From assembly GCA_028023455.1 (NCBI GenBank), contig JAQFVV010006309.1, positions 3,575,482-3,639,481 on the forward strand: a stretch of DNA of 64,000 nucleotides, given 5' to 3'. A program made the position numbers and the translations under genes. Position 1 is the stretch's first letter, and every line of letters begins with the position of its first letter. This stretch comes from Epiperipatus broadwayi. Taxonomy: Eukaryota; Onychophora; Udeonychophora; Euonychophora; Peripatidae. This document shows, in pieces, positions 36,848-50,120 of the stretch. The notes below the pieces were generated by a model. That model saw nothing but the letters and a program-made list of their open reading frames with translations, had not been told where the DNA came from and did no database searches.

Positions 36848-36926
36848 ATATTCATAGCAACCTACAATCACTGATTTGAAAAAAAAAAACATTAACTTTA
36901 AGGTTTTTTTTAAATCAGTGATTGAT
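36848..36926. repeat. Hairpin with A/T arms
   Basis: caatcactgatttgaaaaa pairs with tttttttaaatcagtgattg around about 25 bases. Stem of about 20 bp. It may be the core of a small MITE. The sequence to about 37050, ending before a (TA)n run, may belong to the same element. Confidence 0.6.
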
Positions 36927-37053
36927 TGTTGCTCCTCTACAACCATCTTTCTACCTTTTATCACCCAGTAGATGACTTGTGTGATCAAGTCGAAATGTCG
37001 GTATATAAATATTAAAATTTTTAACATGAATAAACCTGCAAAATATGTCTTTC

Positions 37054-37070
37054 ATATATATATATATATA
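37054..37070. repeat. (TA)n microsatellite
   Basis: Pure alternating TA run of about 17 bases. Confidence 0.85.
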
Positions 37071-40000
37071 ACAAAATACTAGAAATAACTACAATTTTCA
37101 ATATAACAATAAGTAAATAAAGCTGTAGCTAACTTAACATGACTGCCATTCTGAGGCAATTTACATTAATATCATTGCCTCAAAACAATTTTTATTTTAA
37201 CTGAAATAATTTGTTCTGTCTTTTATAACTTTTTCTGAAAAACATTTTCACCTATGGAATAAAAAGTGTTTAATCCAAAGATTTTTAAATAGTTTTTTTT
37301 TTCTAGACTCATTAATTAGTTTATTTGATAATTAAAATTTTTTTACACATTTTTATTTATTTTAATAAACTGAGATGGTTTACTAAAAAAAATTATTAAA
37401 TAAAACATTTAAAAGTTTTTTTAGTTATAATTGTATAGGTATCTTATTTTAAAAAAATACTTAATGCTATATAAATTTTAAATATAAGCTAATATTATAT
37501 TTATTTCTTAATCTTGCCAACCTTTAACCAGAGATATTTTATTCTACATATATATTACAAAATAGAGAAAGTTGTCAGACTTTGTTTCCTTAACTTGTAT
37601 ATGTTTACTGTAGCACTTTTTCTGTATATAAAACCATATAGTAACACTTTGAATTTCTTTTAAGTCAAATAAAAATGTTAACAGTTTTAATGTCATATTA
37701 ACATCTAATTTGTTTATCCTAATAAAATAATAAGTGGAAATTTCCATGTATTAAAGTATTTTCAATCATTGCATCTCTTTAAAATTATTAATGACAGAGT
37801 GAATATTTTTATGGGCAAGAGATGTATTCTAATTTATGGTATATTTGTAATAACTTGTTTAGAATATTAACATTTTGAGTGCTGATTTCTTTATTGGCCT
37901 AGTGAGGTAAAAGCCTAAACTTTTAATTGGTCAACTCACAAACTCAACATCAAAATATATTCATCTTTTAATATTATATTCACTTTAGTTTCATTTGTAA
38001 AAAGTATATTAATAATTTGTCAGATTATGAAAGTGAACAAAAGTTTTTTCAAAAATAAATTTTTATTTATAATTATAAAAATATTTGATAACAGCAAATC
38101 TAAAAACGAATGCTAGTAACCAACTAAAAAGTGTTGTGACATCAGTGATTTTTTCTTTCTCAGTTTTACGTTCCCGAAAAATAAATAATTTTTACTAAAA
38201 TCTTATATATTTTTCTATAATAATTTTATTTTTAGCATATTTTATCAAAATAATTTATAATATGTCAAAAAATACTTTTAAAATGGTATAAAACATTCGT
38301 TTATCACTTTCGAAATGAAAGAAAAGAAATCGTAATGATTCAAGTTATTGACAAGTGAATTCTTTTGTCCTCAATAGTGGAGAGCCAATGAACACTTAGA
38401 ATGGACTGCCTTCTCCCTTTGTTAGAACTTTACATGAGTTTTATTGATTTTTTACTTGTAAAATAATTCAAGAGAGGGCAGCATCTTATGGAACTTTTTA
38501 TAACCTTTCAAATGACGGTAAAAATTTTACCGTAGAGTTAAAAATGACTGAATTTCAACGACTTGAAGCGGCTTTGAGTCATCTCATAAAAATCACGGAA
38601 AGGATTTAAAAATATATAATTATAATTGAGTAAAGATATTATTCTTGATTAATTTTTTATAACATCTTTAACAAGGTGAAGACAAATGGCAATTTTTTAA
38701 AATTTTGGTAATTATTTATTTTAATTCTACATAGTTAATCTCAAAAGCTATGTGAATTATAATATATGCACAAATTAGAGTCATTATTTCATTTGTATAC
38801 ATTGTATAATCAGTTTATCTGTGAAATATTTATATACACATTATTTTATATTAATCTTATTAAATTTTGTAAATAATTTTATAATATTTAATCTTAAAAA
38901 GATTAGTATTTAATGTTTTCTTTAAATTTTAAAATATATATGTATGCACATACACACAATTATTAACTATTATACTCTTTTTTTTATTTTTGTTATATTT
39001 ACTTATTCATTTAAAATCAAATATGATTATTGTTTGTAATTAAATGTGTCTGATCTATAGGTAAATAAAAAAAAAGATTAAAAAGTCTAAATATCCTGCT
39101 GCAAAATGACAGCCTGTTAACAGTCAAGGAGATTCAGTGAAGGAGAACTCATTTTCTCCAGGCTTGCTAATTGCTTAGTAAATACTGTTTGAGTAATTGT
39201 CTATCTTCTTTTACCATCTAGCTTAACTATAAGAATAACCAATTTCTGATCAATATTGGATGATTAATTAGATAGTCTATAAATCACATTTAAAAATCCC
39301 AATCCTGATTAGAACCTAAAAATTTCTTCAATTTTTTTGTCCAGCCTAGATTTGAACTCAGGTCTCTTGTATATATTTTTGACAGAAAACTCAAATATTG
39401 TGTTTGCAAATCATAGTTGAAGGAAAATTTGCAAATTATGAACATAGAAGACTATGAAACATATAAATTAATCAGTCAACTTAAGTAAACTAGATCAAAG
39501 TTGTATAACTAATTTAGTCAACCACCTACATATAAATAATTTGACCGATCTTTTCTCTTAGAACCATGCGAATATACTTCAATTAATTCTTCCTTACAAT
39601 GTGTTTGTAATATTTACAATATTATTTTTAAATACTATCCAGATAATATATTTTTTAAATCGTTAGATGATTTATTCCTAGAAAAAGAATTAAACATATA
39701 CAGAACATTAAAGATACACTTCTGTTCCAATCTTCACTAAAAATAATTAAATATACTTAAATTTTATATAAAAATTATATGCATAAAGCATAAACAATAA
39801 TTCATTTCCCCCTGCATGGTGTGTTAAAAGCATAAAGTTCAAATAATTTAATTACACACACCAAACACCTCCCTCCTTCATCTCCTATTCATATATATTA
39901 AAAATATTTTATCATCTCCTCTTACACACTTTAATGTTTTTTTTTATTTATAATTCCTTCTTTATTTTGCTTACAGTTTTATGTACTATTTCTAGCTGAA

Positions 40001-42104
40001 GCCTATCTTCTTTCTATTTTTTATACACATCATTTTTGGCGTTTCTCAACAAGAAATTTATTTTACAATCATTGTATGCTTTCATTAAATGATTTTTTAA
40101 TTACTAAATAAAATATATATATCATTAAGATAAAATTTTATTCTTCATTTATTCTTATTGATTCGATGTGTCTTACTGGTAAGAAATCCCATTTGGCTGC
40201 TAAACGAAAATAAAATGTTATGTATGAAAATAATATCTTTCATATTTCATCAACCACACACATATTTACATCCCTTTCTTATTCTCTGCAACAATCTATG
40301 TTTTTTGTATTTTATGAGCAGATTTTTTATGATAGTCTATTCAATAAAAGATTGATCATTATTATATAATACTTTTACACTAAGGTTGTTATCTTTTACT
40401 ATATACAATTGTGGAAAATTGCTTAATTATACATAATAATAGATTATAAAGTCACTTTGGAATGCTATAATAAATGCCAGTGATCCATAAGAAATATCAA
40501 TCAGTATCAGACCTCTACCGGTGCCACTCATACGGTTCTAATGTAATTAAATAATAACTTCTGGTATGCTTTTTTTAAAATTGCCTTCTCATTACACAGA
40601 CTATGTCATTAAAACTAATGTCCAATTATTATTATTATTATTTCCATTGCTCTTATATATCTACAGAGTATTATGTCGTTCAATGTTATTTTTAGAAATA
40701 TTCCCTGAAACCGTATTAAATAAAATAACTAATCGGAATCAACTAACTATAATAATAAGAATACATATTCAATTCTAAATTTAACTAGTATTTTATAACA
40801 ATAAAAGATAAGTATTTTTGAAAAAAAATAAATTCCTGGAAGCTAAAATTAATATCCTGATTCTGAAAGAAAAAACTCAACCAGTTAAATATAAAATTTA
40901 ACTCAGAGTACCCCCCCCCCCTTTTCCGAGTACCAAAGAAGTATTTACCACGATTCTTTTAATTGGCAAATAAACGTTCTTGCTTCAATTTCTGATGTGA
41001 AAAATAAATATTTTTTACAAGTTATTATTCAGTTATTCTATTTCAAAAGATAACTGCATTGTGGGAAAATTTATTTAGTCATCATTTTCAGGACGAATTA
41101 ATAAACAGAAGTAACTATAATAATTAAAATTGTTAATGCCTATTTTATATGTTATAAATACGATGATACCCCATGTCTGTATGCTTTAACTTAAAATATA
41201 TTTAAAATATGATAAACTGATAAATTCTCGATTAAGTCAAACCCTATATATTTTATTTTATTATTATTCAAAAAAATACAAAATTTGGCATACTTTTGAC
41301 TAGTAAGAAACTATTTACGAGATCCTAAAACATATAAAAAAACAATAAAATAATGGGTAAATATAATTTAAAACGTTACTAAATTAAAAAAAAATAAAGA
41401 TTTGATGTTAAAGTTTGTAAAAAAAGGAAAATACAATCATTTGGTAGACTGCACCTTATATATATATTGTATGTATATTTACACATATTCAAATTTATGT
41501 ATATGTTTAAATAAAGATACATATGTGTGTGTGCAGAAATATTGAAACACATTTCATTGTCATGTTAATTTATTATTAAATAGAAGCTGAATGCAAATTG
41601 TCAACTAAATTCAATAAGTTAAACAAAATTTTAATTTAAAAACAGCTTATGGTTTTATATATATAATATTTAATAATAATACTACTGTACTATTAATGAA
41701 ATACTTGTACTAATCTGTTTTGAACAAATTCAAATGAATAACATGAAATTTAAATAATTTCTAATGAAAGCTTTAATTTTTATAAAAAATAAATAAATAA
41801 TGAGATTGGCAAAGTGCATATTAAATTTTTAAAATAATAAAATATTATAGATTCAATTTTTAATTGAAAAAAAAATTATTTCAATAGGGTAGAGGAGAAT
41901 AATTTTTTTATAAAATAAAAAAAAACTTATATATAGTACATAGATTTTCCTTTCAAATTCATTTTATTCATTCATCTTTTTACTAAATTAAAACCTTTTG
42001 AGAAAAGAAAGCTGTCATGTTATATTTTTTATAAAATAAAAATATTTTTTTGATTAGTTTTAACTAAATTTAATGCAAAATGTTTATATATGTAATGTTA
42101 TGTG
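37071..42104. other. AT-rich intronic stretch
   Basis: Five kilobases without a supported exon or element. Small items: an interrupted palindrome acggtaaaa-a-ttttaccgt near 38516-38534, a run of about ten C near 40911-40920, and short TA runs. Short open frames here are consistent with chance. Confidence 0.4.
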
Positions 42105-42107
42105 AAT

Positions 42108-42163
<56 letters not shown>

Positions 42164-42491
42164 GTAGGTAGGTAGGTAGGTAGGTAGGTAGGTAGGTAGG
42201 TAGGTAGGTAGGTAGGTAGGTAGGTAGGTAGGTAGGTAGGTAGGTAGGTAGGTAGGTAGGTAGGTAGGTAGGTAGGTAGGTAGGTAGGTAGGTAGGTAGG
42301 TAGGTAGGTAGGTAGGTGGGTGGGTGGGTGGATGGCTGGATGGATGGAGAGAGATAGATAGATAGAGAGATAGAGAGAGATAGATAGATAGAGAGATAGA
42401 TAGAGAGAGAGATAGAGAGAGAAGGATAGATAGATAGAGAGAGAGAGATAGATAGATAGAGATAGATAGATAGAGAGATAGATAGAGAGAT

Positions 42492-42523
<32 letters not shown>

Positions 42524-42760
42524 GGAGGGAGGGAGAGAGGGAGGGGAGAGGGCAAGAGAGAGAGAGAGGGAGAGAGCAGGCAGGCAGGGATAGAGGTAGG
42601 TAGGTAGATAGTTTAGGCAGGTAGGTACATACATAGGTATATATGTATGTAGGTAAGCAGATAGATAGATAAGTAGGTAGGCAGGTAGCTCTGGCTAGGC
42701 AGATTAGTTGCTAGGATAGAGGAGTGGGTTGATAGATAGCTCGGACTGAGTGGATGAATA
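42105..42760. repeat. Compound tetranucleotide microsatellite: GATA, TAGG, GTGG, GATG, GAGA
   Basis: A (GATA)n block (about 42109-42161) is followed by an uninterrupted (TAGG)n block of about 39 units (42162-42317), short GTGG and GATG runs, a mixed GATA/GAGA purine block to about 42570, then looser GGCA/GGTA repeats to about 42760. The + strand is almost pyrimidine-poor, so the minus strand has long Thr/Tyr/Leu/Pro/Ser-type open frames. These are by-products of the repeat, not genes. Confidence 0.95.
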
Positions 42761-43139
42761 GGTATTATTGTTATCATTTTAATCATTTTCAACCTAGTTT
42801 AGAATAAAGATATCTATGAAGTTAATTTGATTTTCTGATATATAGCTTATCTTCACATTATTCCAGAAATTTTTTTATTCATCTATTATGCATGTAATGT
42901 TTTTAGGTCATTACATTTTCTTGAGATCTAATTTAAAATTTATCCAACCTAGCTCTATTTCAGCATCTTTCTTTTTTGGTGATGTAAGTAATAACTAATT
43001 ATTTTTTCACCCATATATTTTACTATTCATTTATTTTTATTAATCCTACAATGCAATTTTTATCCTTTATGGTGTAGTGTTCTGTCTTTCTATTGCTCAA
43101 TTTTAGGTATTCAAATCTCAAATCTATAAGTAAGTTTAC
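42761..43139. other. AT-rich intron with a tRNA-like scrap
   Basis: No gene. atggtgtagtgttctg (43070-43085) followed by ggtattcaaatct (about 43106-43118) resembles the A and B boxes of a tRNA-derived SINE, heavily eroded. Confidence 0.4.
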
Positions 43140-43870
43140 CACGGAAATATATTTATTAAAGGCCTTCTTTTTGGAGTATATAACCATTTTTTATTTTCAA
43201 AACTCTTGCTACCAGAAGCTCTTCATCTAAGTTTAAGACTGTGATTAATTTTAGTCATTATGTTTCAATCCTCATTAATAGTTTAAATAAAATTATTTTA
43301 ATTAACTTCTTTTAATTCTTTGCTATCAACTTTTTTTTAAAGATATTGAACTTTACTTGCATCTTTTTGAACATCTATCTTTAATCTTACTTTCATCTGA
43401 AAGTTTTTATAGTATTTTCTGAAGTTCTGATGCATTGTTTAATAAAATTATCATCTTATCAGCAAAATTTGAATGACTTTAATAATCTCTATTTATTTTC
43501 ATTTTTTAACACTTTTTATTTAAACTACAAAATACTAGTATATAAAGGTTTTAGAGAGATGAACACTTTTTGAACTTATCTGTAAATGTTATGTTTTTTT
43601 AAGATTACTTTGAGATCTTATCATAGCTGTTATATTTTAATAAATGTTCATTAGAGTTTTGGCAGTAACATAGGCCTATATTTTAATGTTCTAAGTATTT
43701 AATCATCACAGAAATGCTTATAGTTATATTCAAAATGTTAACTTATACTTATTGGTGATTTCATAACTTCTGTTAATGCTTAGATCACCTATTATCCTAT
43801 TACCATATTTAAACACAGATTGTTTGTTTGTTTTTTAGTTTGTCAATTTGTACTGATCTTGTATAGAATT
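43140..43870 (-). pseudogene. Antisense RTE reverse transcriptase relic
   Basis: Read on the minus strand, the segment follows the RTE copy at 17.8 kb in the same order: NRSYEITNKYKL (for REVIERANEYEL), SVMIKYLEH (for SVIKVLDH), FADKMII where the sense copy has FADDVVV, NNASELQKIL, SDESKIKDRC, and INHSLKL (for INHRIKL). One catalytic Asp of FADD is lost, and stops and shifts are frequent. It is an old, non-functional insertion in reverse orientation. The eroded tRNA-like scrap lies at its 3' side. Confidence 0.65.
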
Positions 43871-44126
43871 GATAGCATAATGAGAGCTATGTATTTAGAA
43901 ATATCAATAATATTACAGTATTTCTCTTATTATAATCATATCTTTATCAATAATTTTCCTATTTTTTCATTTGCTTTTTTTAAAAATATTTATAATGATT
44001 TCTCTTCTTTTACTAATTTAATTGCATATCTTACCTTTTTCACTTAAATTATTTAACATTTCAAAAGTTGTCATAATTATTGAGACTATTTTGTATTTTC
44101 TGTTCTTTATTACTACATTGTTTTAG
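43871..44126. other. AT-rich intronic stretch
   Basis: May include more of the decayed antisense RTE but no further motif can be read. Confidence 0.3.
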
Positions 44127-44245
44127 AAGGGTTTGAACCCAGCCTTCAAGCTCTCTTTTCCATTCTATCTTGTACAACAAATATAGATGACCGCATAAAG
44201 GGAACTTAATAATCTGGGTTCAAATCCTCTCTAATTACATCTAGA
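44127..44245. repeat. Inverted pair of tRNA-like SINE modules
   Basis: The minus-strand module at 44127-44190 (gggtttgaaccca, ttccattctatctt, tagatgacc) and the plus-strand module near 44190-44245 (ctgggttcaaatcctc, tctaatta) both correspond to the tRNA-like end of family A, arranged back to back. B-box-like motifs are well kept (gggttcaaatcc). Confidence 0.55.
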
Positions 44246-44837
44246 TTAAGTACATAAACTACACTTATATTTAAATATTACATTATTTCAGGATTATAAT
44301 TTCTTTTTAGCAATAGTGTGCATCTTTTCTTTTTGTAATTGAAATAACTTTTAATTCCAAAACGTAAAAATATTTATGCTTTCTTTCCTTGCTATTTCAA
44401 TTTTTTTTCTTATGACATTATTTTTTTTTTACACCATTTTACAGAAATATAAATACATAGTTCTTGTAAAAAACAAAACCATTTTTAAAAATAATTGATT
44501 TTTCTTAAGTGAAAATATACTGATGAATTGCTGCTCTTTTATTCCATCTATCTTCTTATTGATCCCAATCAAGCTTGGACCACTTATGAATCTTCTAATA
44601 CTTTAAAATTAATTTCCAATCCTAATTTAAATTTTCTAAAGCATTTCGGAAAGTTAGATATCAACTACTGATACCATTTTCTAATTGTATTTGTCTCTCT
44701 AGATTTACATTAATACATATCTTCCATCTCATTAATCAATAACATCTCCATGTTTAATATATTTAGTGACATATTTAAATATTACATATTTAGCCTGTAT
44801 TATGCCCATCCCTCTTCTGTGTATTTAATAGGCACAA

Positions 44838-45070
44838 TGAGGGGTTAGAGTGATTTAAAGTCAACATGGGTATGACAACAATATTGGAATCAACAAGGAT
44901 TTTGAGCATTCCATTATCAGATATTCAATGATATGAATAGCTGAAGAGTTGGAGGGTGAAGAAGATTGAAGCCTGTTCATTAAAGTATAAAAAGTTGCTA
45001 TCCTAATATAAACTGAGCACCGGCTATATATGTATGTGGGAGATGATAATCTGGACCAACTGATATATAT
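44838..45070 (+). mobile_element. SINE-like repeat, family A, copy (3'-truncated)
   Basis: Starts gaggggttagagtga, then aaagtcaacatgggtatga, gagcattccattatcagat, agctgaagagttgga, gaagattgaagcctg, aatataaactgagcac, gtgggagatgataatctggaccaactgat. It breaks at a TA-rich junction near 45065, so the tRNA-like end is missing. The left part agrees with the copy at 57.4 kb. Confidence 0.8.
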
Positions 45071-46358
45071 AAATTAAACATTGATATATGTACAGCACTT
45101 ACACTTCCTTTATTTGTTTATTCCAAAGTTTGGTTAGCTATTGTTTTTTTATATTTTCTTTGCATATCATTTTATTTATGTATATCATGAACTTATAACT
45201 CTCCTTCATTACACACACACATTGTACATCATGGCATTAAATAAGAGGTAAAAAAAAATAAATGAATATTGTACTATGAATAGCAATGTTGTACATAATA
45301 TGAAAATCGTTCATGTTAATTGGGACATTTAGTGGCTATTCTTTATGGGATTATGATTTGGGACATTGGTATAAACCAAGCATAAATAAAGAATGACCAC
45401 AAACATCTAAATAAGTTTTCCCTAATTTTGTTTTAAATTTTCTTGTTCAAATAATAATCAATGTAAATACAATTATTAAATTTATTTAATTGTTAAACCA
45501 CAATTCTTGGTTTATTTTTCTGTGGTCAAATTTTATTTAGCCATATCCTTACACATACATTTGCAATCATTATTTGCATGTATATAATATACCATACCCA
45601 CTCCCATTAACAGACATATATTTATTTTACACATATTTAGACTTCGGTGACCCTGAACCAGAGGATCGAATCCATTAATGGAGATCGTCAAGAAATTTTA
45701 AATCCGTCGCGCAAACAAAAATAAAATTTTATATAGAAAATATTTTATCTTTAAAAACTAAAATTTCGAAAATAAATTTTTTGAAAAACAACCATTGAAA
45801 TTTGGGATTTTTTTATTTGAATGCGAAATCCAATTTAAAACTAAAATTTTAAAAACTATAAACTGCTTTAATGATAATGTTTTTTTTTTATATTTCGAAT
45901 CACAAAATATATGCTATAACCAAAATAGACATGATTTTGTGTGGGAATTAATGAAACTGAGACATTGTGTACGTATGATCTTTCGTTAAATTAATAAAAC
46001 AATTTTGTGTCAAAAAAACAAAACGAATCTTGCTATTTCAATCGTTTTTTGACATTTTAAATTTGTGGGGGGAAAAGTTTATAAAAAACAATCAAATAAT
46101 AAAAAAAATTGAAGAAAACGATAACTACTTCCGGTAAATTTACTATCGTTTCATTTGTTTCGTCACTTCTATTTTGGTATAGCAATACAAAAAAAAAAAA
46201 ACGTTTATTTTTGAATTATCGTTTAAGTAGGCTGACTAGATTTGACAATTTATTTTTTGAAATAACTTTTAAAATGTTTTTTTTTTTTTTTTCAGTTGTG
46301 AAAAGTGATTATATTAATTTAATATTATGCGAGTATTTTTATTGATAACTCTTATTTT
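45071..46358. other. AT-rich intronic stretch before the hAT relic
   Basis: No gene. gaggatcgaatcc near 45661 resembles a B box but has no partner. The segment from about 45640 may be the 5' part of the hAT element, but I could not identify a terminal inverted repeat. Confidence 0.35.
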
Positions 46359-48040
46359 ATGGCCAAAATTAAATTATGTGACCCCCCCCCCCTAATGAGC
46401 AATAAAAAAGAAAAAACATGTAATTTCAATAATGACTGGGAAGAAAAGTTTTTATTCATCATGTATAAAGAAAAGTATTTTTGTTTATTATGTAATTCTA
46501 CAGTAGCTTTACCGAAAAGAGTTAATCAAAACAGACATTTTACTGCTATATATCTAAGTTTTGATCGAGAGTTTTCTCAGAAATCGATAATAAGAAAATC
46601 TGAAATGGAAAGATTAAAAAGATCACTAAATTTTCAACAATCTTCATTCAAAAAAGGTTGTTGTAAATCAAGAATAGCAACGATGGTATCTCTCCGCGTG
46701 TCGAATTTTTATAAAGCACAAAAAGCCTTTTACAGATGGTGAGATATTTAAAGAAGCTTTTTTGGCTGCAACAGATAGCTCATTTCACAATTTTAAAAAT
46801 AAAATGGAGATTGTTGATGCTACCCAAGATATATCATTTTCCATACAATCTGTAACAAGACGAGTTGAAACCATAGCGATTGATTTAAGATCACAACTTA
46901 AAACGTGATTTTGAATATTGTTCGTTGTTTTCACTTCAATTTGATGAGTCAACTGATAGTTGTGATATATCCCAGCTTAGTATATTTGTATGTTTAGTAT
47001 TTGCTGATTTGACTGTAAAGGAAAAATTTCTCAAAATTCTATCTTTAAAAGAGAAAATCAGAGGAAAGGACATCTACAATGCTTTTAAAGCTTTCGTATT
47101 ATCTGAAAATCTCTTAAGAAGCTTGTTTCCATTACTACAGATGGTGCTCCTATGACTGTTTGTAAAAATGTTTTTTTCGCATTTTGTAAGAGATATTGAT
47201 TTTCCTAATTTTATTTCATACCACTGCATAATTCATCAACAGTAATTATGCGGTAAAATGTTGAACATTGATGATGTTATGAATACAATTATTAAAATAA
47301 TTTGATTTGGGCAAAAGCACTGCAAAGAAGTTTCTTTTAGTCATTTTAGATAGCATTGCAGCAGATTATGATGACTGAGTTCTCAATAATTCAGTCAGAT
47401 AGTTGAGCAAAGCTAATGTTTTAGAAAGATTCCGCAAGCTGTTGCTACATATAAAAGATTTTCTGGACGAAAGAAAAGACCCTTGTGCTATTTTACTTCA
47501 CAACAAGGTGTGGCTGCAAAAGCTAGCATTTTTAATGGATCTTACAACTAAATTAAATGAATTAAATGTAGATTTACAAGGACAAAACAATAAACGACAT
47601 GATTACCTTCATCATACATTTAAAATGAAACTGAAAATGTGGATTTTTCAAAAAAAGATTTGAAACATTTTGCAAATTTAAGAGAAAAAATTGGGTCAAA
47701 TATAGAAACGTGATTACCAAGAATTTGGGAATATTTTGCAAAACATTCTTTGGCAATTTTAACAAGGATTTCAAGACTTTGAAAAACTTCACTCAATAAC
47801 TTCATTTTTCATGTCGCCATTCTCTAAAACAAATATAGAAAATCAAGTTGCACTAATCACAGAAGTATTTAATATGGGCACTAGGTAGCTTGGAAATGCA
47901 TTTAATTGAATTACAAATTGACATTAGATTGAAAGCTCATGATCGATTTGATATATGGAAGTATATTACCATTGAGAATTATCCCCTATTGAAAGATGCA
48001 TATCTTAGACTTCATTCGCATTTTGCATCCACATAATTAT
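46359..48040 (+). pseudogene. hAT-superfamily transposase relic (GTF2IRD2/ZBED-like)
   Basis: A transposase of the hAT type related to domesticated GTF2IRD2 and ZBED5-like proteins. The N-terminal BED-like part shows FNNDWEEKFLFI and CLLCNSTVALPK (Cys pair) with RHF. The RNase-H-like core begins FSLQFDESTDS (first catalytic Asp region, about 46930), QLSIFVCLVF, GKDIYNAFKAF, then, after a frameshift, TTDGAPMTV (about 47140), CIIHQQ, and LTTKLNELNVDLQGQNN (about 47540), an insertion-domain motif of this group. Further decayed C-terminal sequence runs to about 48040. Stops and frameshifts at several points, plus a C homopolymer near 46381-46392, show it is inactive. No terminal inverted repeats were identified. 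Confidence 0.82.
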
Positions 48041-48303
48041 GTGAGTCATCATTTTTTCATATGAACTATATAAAATCTAAATACCATACTCATATGACTG
48101 TTTATGCTTGTTTGTTTCTAATTACTAACCTTAAAAATAGTTAATAATATTCAATGTCAATCATCATATTAAATAAATTTGTTTAAAATTTTAGCTATAT
48201 TTGTTTATTTCATTTATAAATTGATTCATTTTGCTTTTTTTTTTTCCATTTAGTTGATCACCATTTATTTGGAAAATAAAAAGTAGCTCTTAGGTTCTAT
48301 AAG

Positions 48304-48380
48304 GTTGGGCATACCTAATGTAGTGGATAGTTATAGGTAGCTTGCAAATCTGAGTTCAAATCCCTTCTAAATTATATTAT
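48304..48380 (+). mobile_element. tRNA-like end fragment of family A
   Basis: gtagtggatagttatagg, tagcttgcaaatctgagttcaaatcccttc and tctaaatta match the terminal module of family A. Only this module is present, about 75 bp. Confidence 0.6.
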
Positions 48381-49249
48381 AGTCATCACATTTATTTTTT
48401 AGTATTATTCTAATTGTACTATTAAAATTTTTCCTGAAAATTGTAAAACACTGTTTGCCCTGTCATAAGCAGTCTGTAAATCTATATAAAAACTGTCAAT
48501 TTTTTGATCAAAATAAGAATTTGTTGAGGCATAAACTTGAACAATCTGAATTTATCTTGCCATTCTGTCAGATAGATATATCACCAATCTTTACAATGTT
48601 GTTTTTAACATCTCATTGATCTGATCTACCTAAATTTCCAAAATTTATGCTTTTACAGTAAAATACATGTTCATTTCTTAAATCAACTATCTCTTCACCT
48701 TTTATTTTAATTTGACAAAAAATCTGATGATGTCCCCATTCAATATTAAAACATCATACAATCTTTATTTGCAAGGAAACAATATAAAATTGTGGGTAGC
48801 CAAATATTTTTCATTTAATGATAAGAATAGATATATAATGCAAAAGTTTTTAGCATTTTCTACCCTCAAGTACTGACTGCTGTTTTAACTGACAACTTTG
48901 TAATGTTCAATGTCATAAGGGCAAGATAATTTCTTTTTGTCTGAACAGTTGTGAATATAAAAGAGGATGAATATTGAAATACATATCACATCTAAAATGA
49001 ATGATCAGATATTTTTGCTGTTTTAAAACTCAGATATAAAAGTCATTAAATTCACTATGCTAGGGGAATGCATGTTCATGTACAATCGATTAATGTTGAT
49101 TTCTGGTATAAATAATCACATGATTATAAGAGTTGCAACAGAAGCATACTCATCCCTGAAGAATATATATATATAATGTATATCAATCTATTAAGAATGG
49201 TTTCTCTGAGTTCATGACAATTCTAATTCATAATTTTTTAATCACACTT
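48381..49249. other. AT-rich intronic stretch
   Basis: No gene or element recognised; possibly 3' remains of the antisense RTE. Confidence 0.3.
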
Positions 49250-50034
49250 CATAAAATGTTATCCATTTGATTTGCATGACCTCATTATTAGATCTCTAAC
49301 TTATCTTTATCATATTCATTTCTTTTTTAAAAAATTGTTTTAATGTTTTTCATTTCACTTTATTAACCATAAAAAACACTCCTCTATATTTTTCTGCCTG
49401 ATTTTCAGTTTCAGTATTATTCTATTCATAATCTATCACTGACAGAATACATTTAATAACACCCATTATATTAGATTATTTTTATGAGTCACTTAATCCA
49501 AGTTTAATATTATGATTTATCTATTATTATTTTCATCTATATTAAAATTCCATGCAAGGCATTATTTTTTTAAAAATTTTTACTATTAATCTTTATTTTT
49601 TCATTTTTGAAAATCCTTTAAATGTTAATTTTTTTTTAGTATTTATTTTTAATATTTTTTGTTTTCAAATAATAGCTTTTATAGCATTTTCTGCAACTCT
49701 AAGAGGCATTATTTATAAAAACAACATTTGAATACAGATGGCATAGCTAATCTCTATTCATTTTTACTTCGTTTGTGTGTTTCTCTTTTTTAATCTATAT
49801 AATATATTTACTAAAACTGCATAAAATAATTTTGGAGAAATGAAGTCACCTTGCTATACTTTCTTTTTGCTATCACTGCTGTTGAAGGATAAGTATATTT
49901 TAAATTTTCTCAATGTCATCAGTTTAACACTTAAAGTTTTAATTATAAAATATATTCTTAAATACAAGTATATTGAAACATACTGAATCTTCAGTACAAA
50001 ATATGTATATTGTAGATTATTTATCTTTTTCACA

Positions 50035-50120
50035 TGTATATATGTATTGGTTATTTAAGATAGAGTGGTTAGATGAAAGTAGCTTCAAAGTCTTCATTCA
50101 AATCCCCTTTAATTAAAATA
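50035..50120 (+). mobile_element. tRNA-like end fragment of family A
   Basis: catgtatatatgtattggtt, aagatagagtggttag, gtagcttcaaagtct, ttcaaatcccctttaatta follow the terminal 85 bp of family A. It is inserted in, or next to, the antisense RTE relic. Confidence 0.6.

Noticed and set aside
36930-37050. Possible Penelope 3' end (gtcgaaatgtcggtata) before a TA run
   Set aside because: A short resemblance to sequences at retroelement ends without any readable RT or GIY-YIG motif beside it.
38516-38534. Interrupted palindrome acggtaaaa/ttttaccgt
   Set aside because: A single 9-bp stem in AT-rich DNA is expected by chance and has no neighbouring signal.
42070-42634. Minus-strand open frames of 161 and 178 codons rich in Tyr, Leu, Pro, Thr and Ser
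   Set aside because: They are translations of the tetranucleotide microsatellite and have no stop codons only because of the repeat unit.
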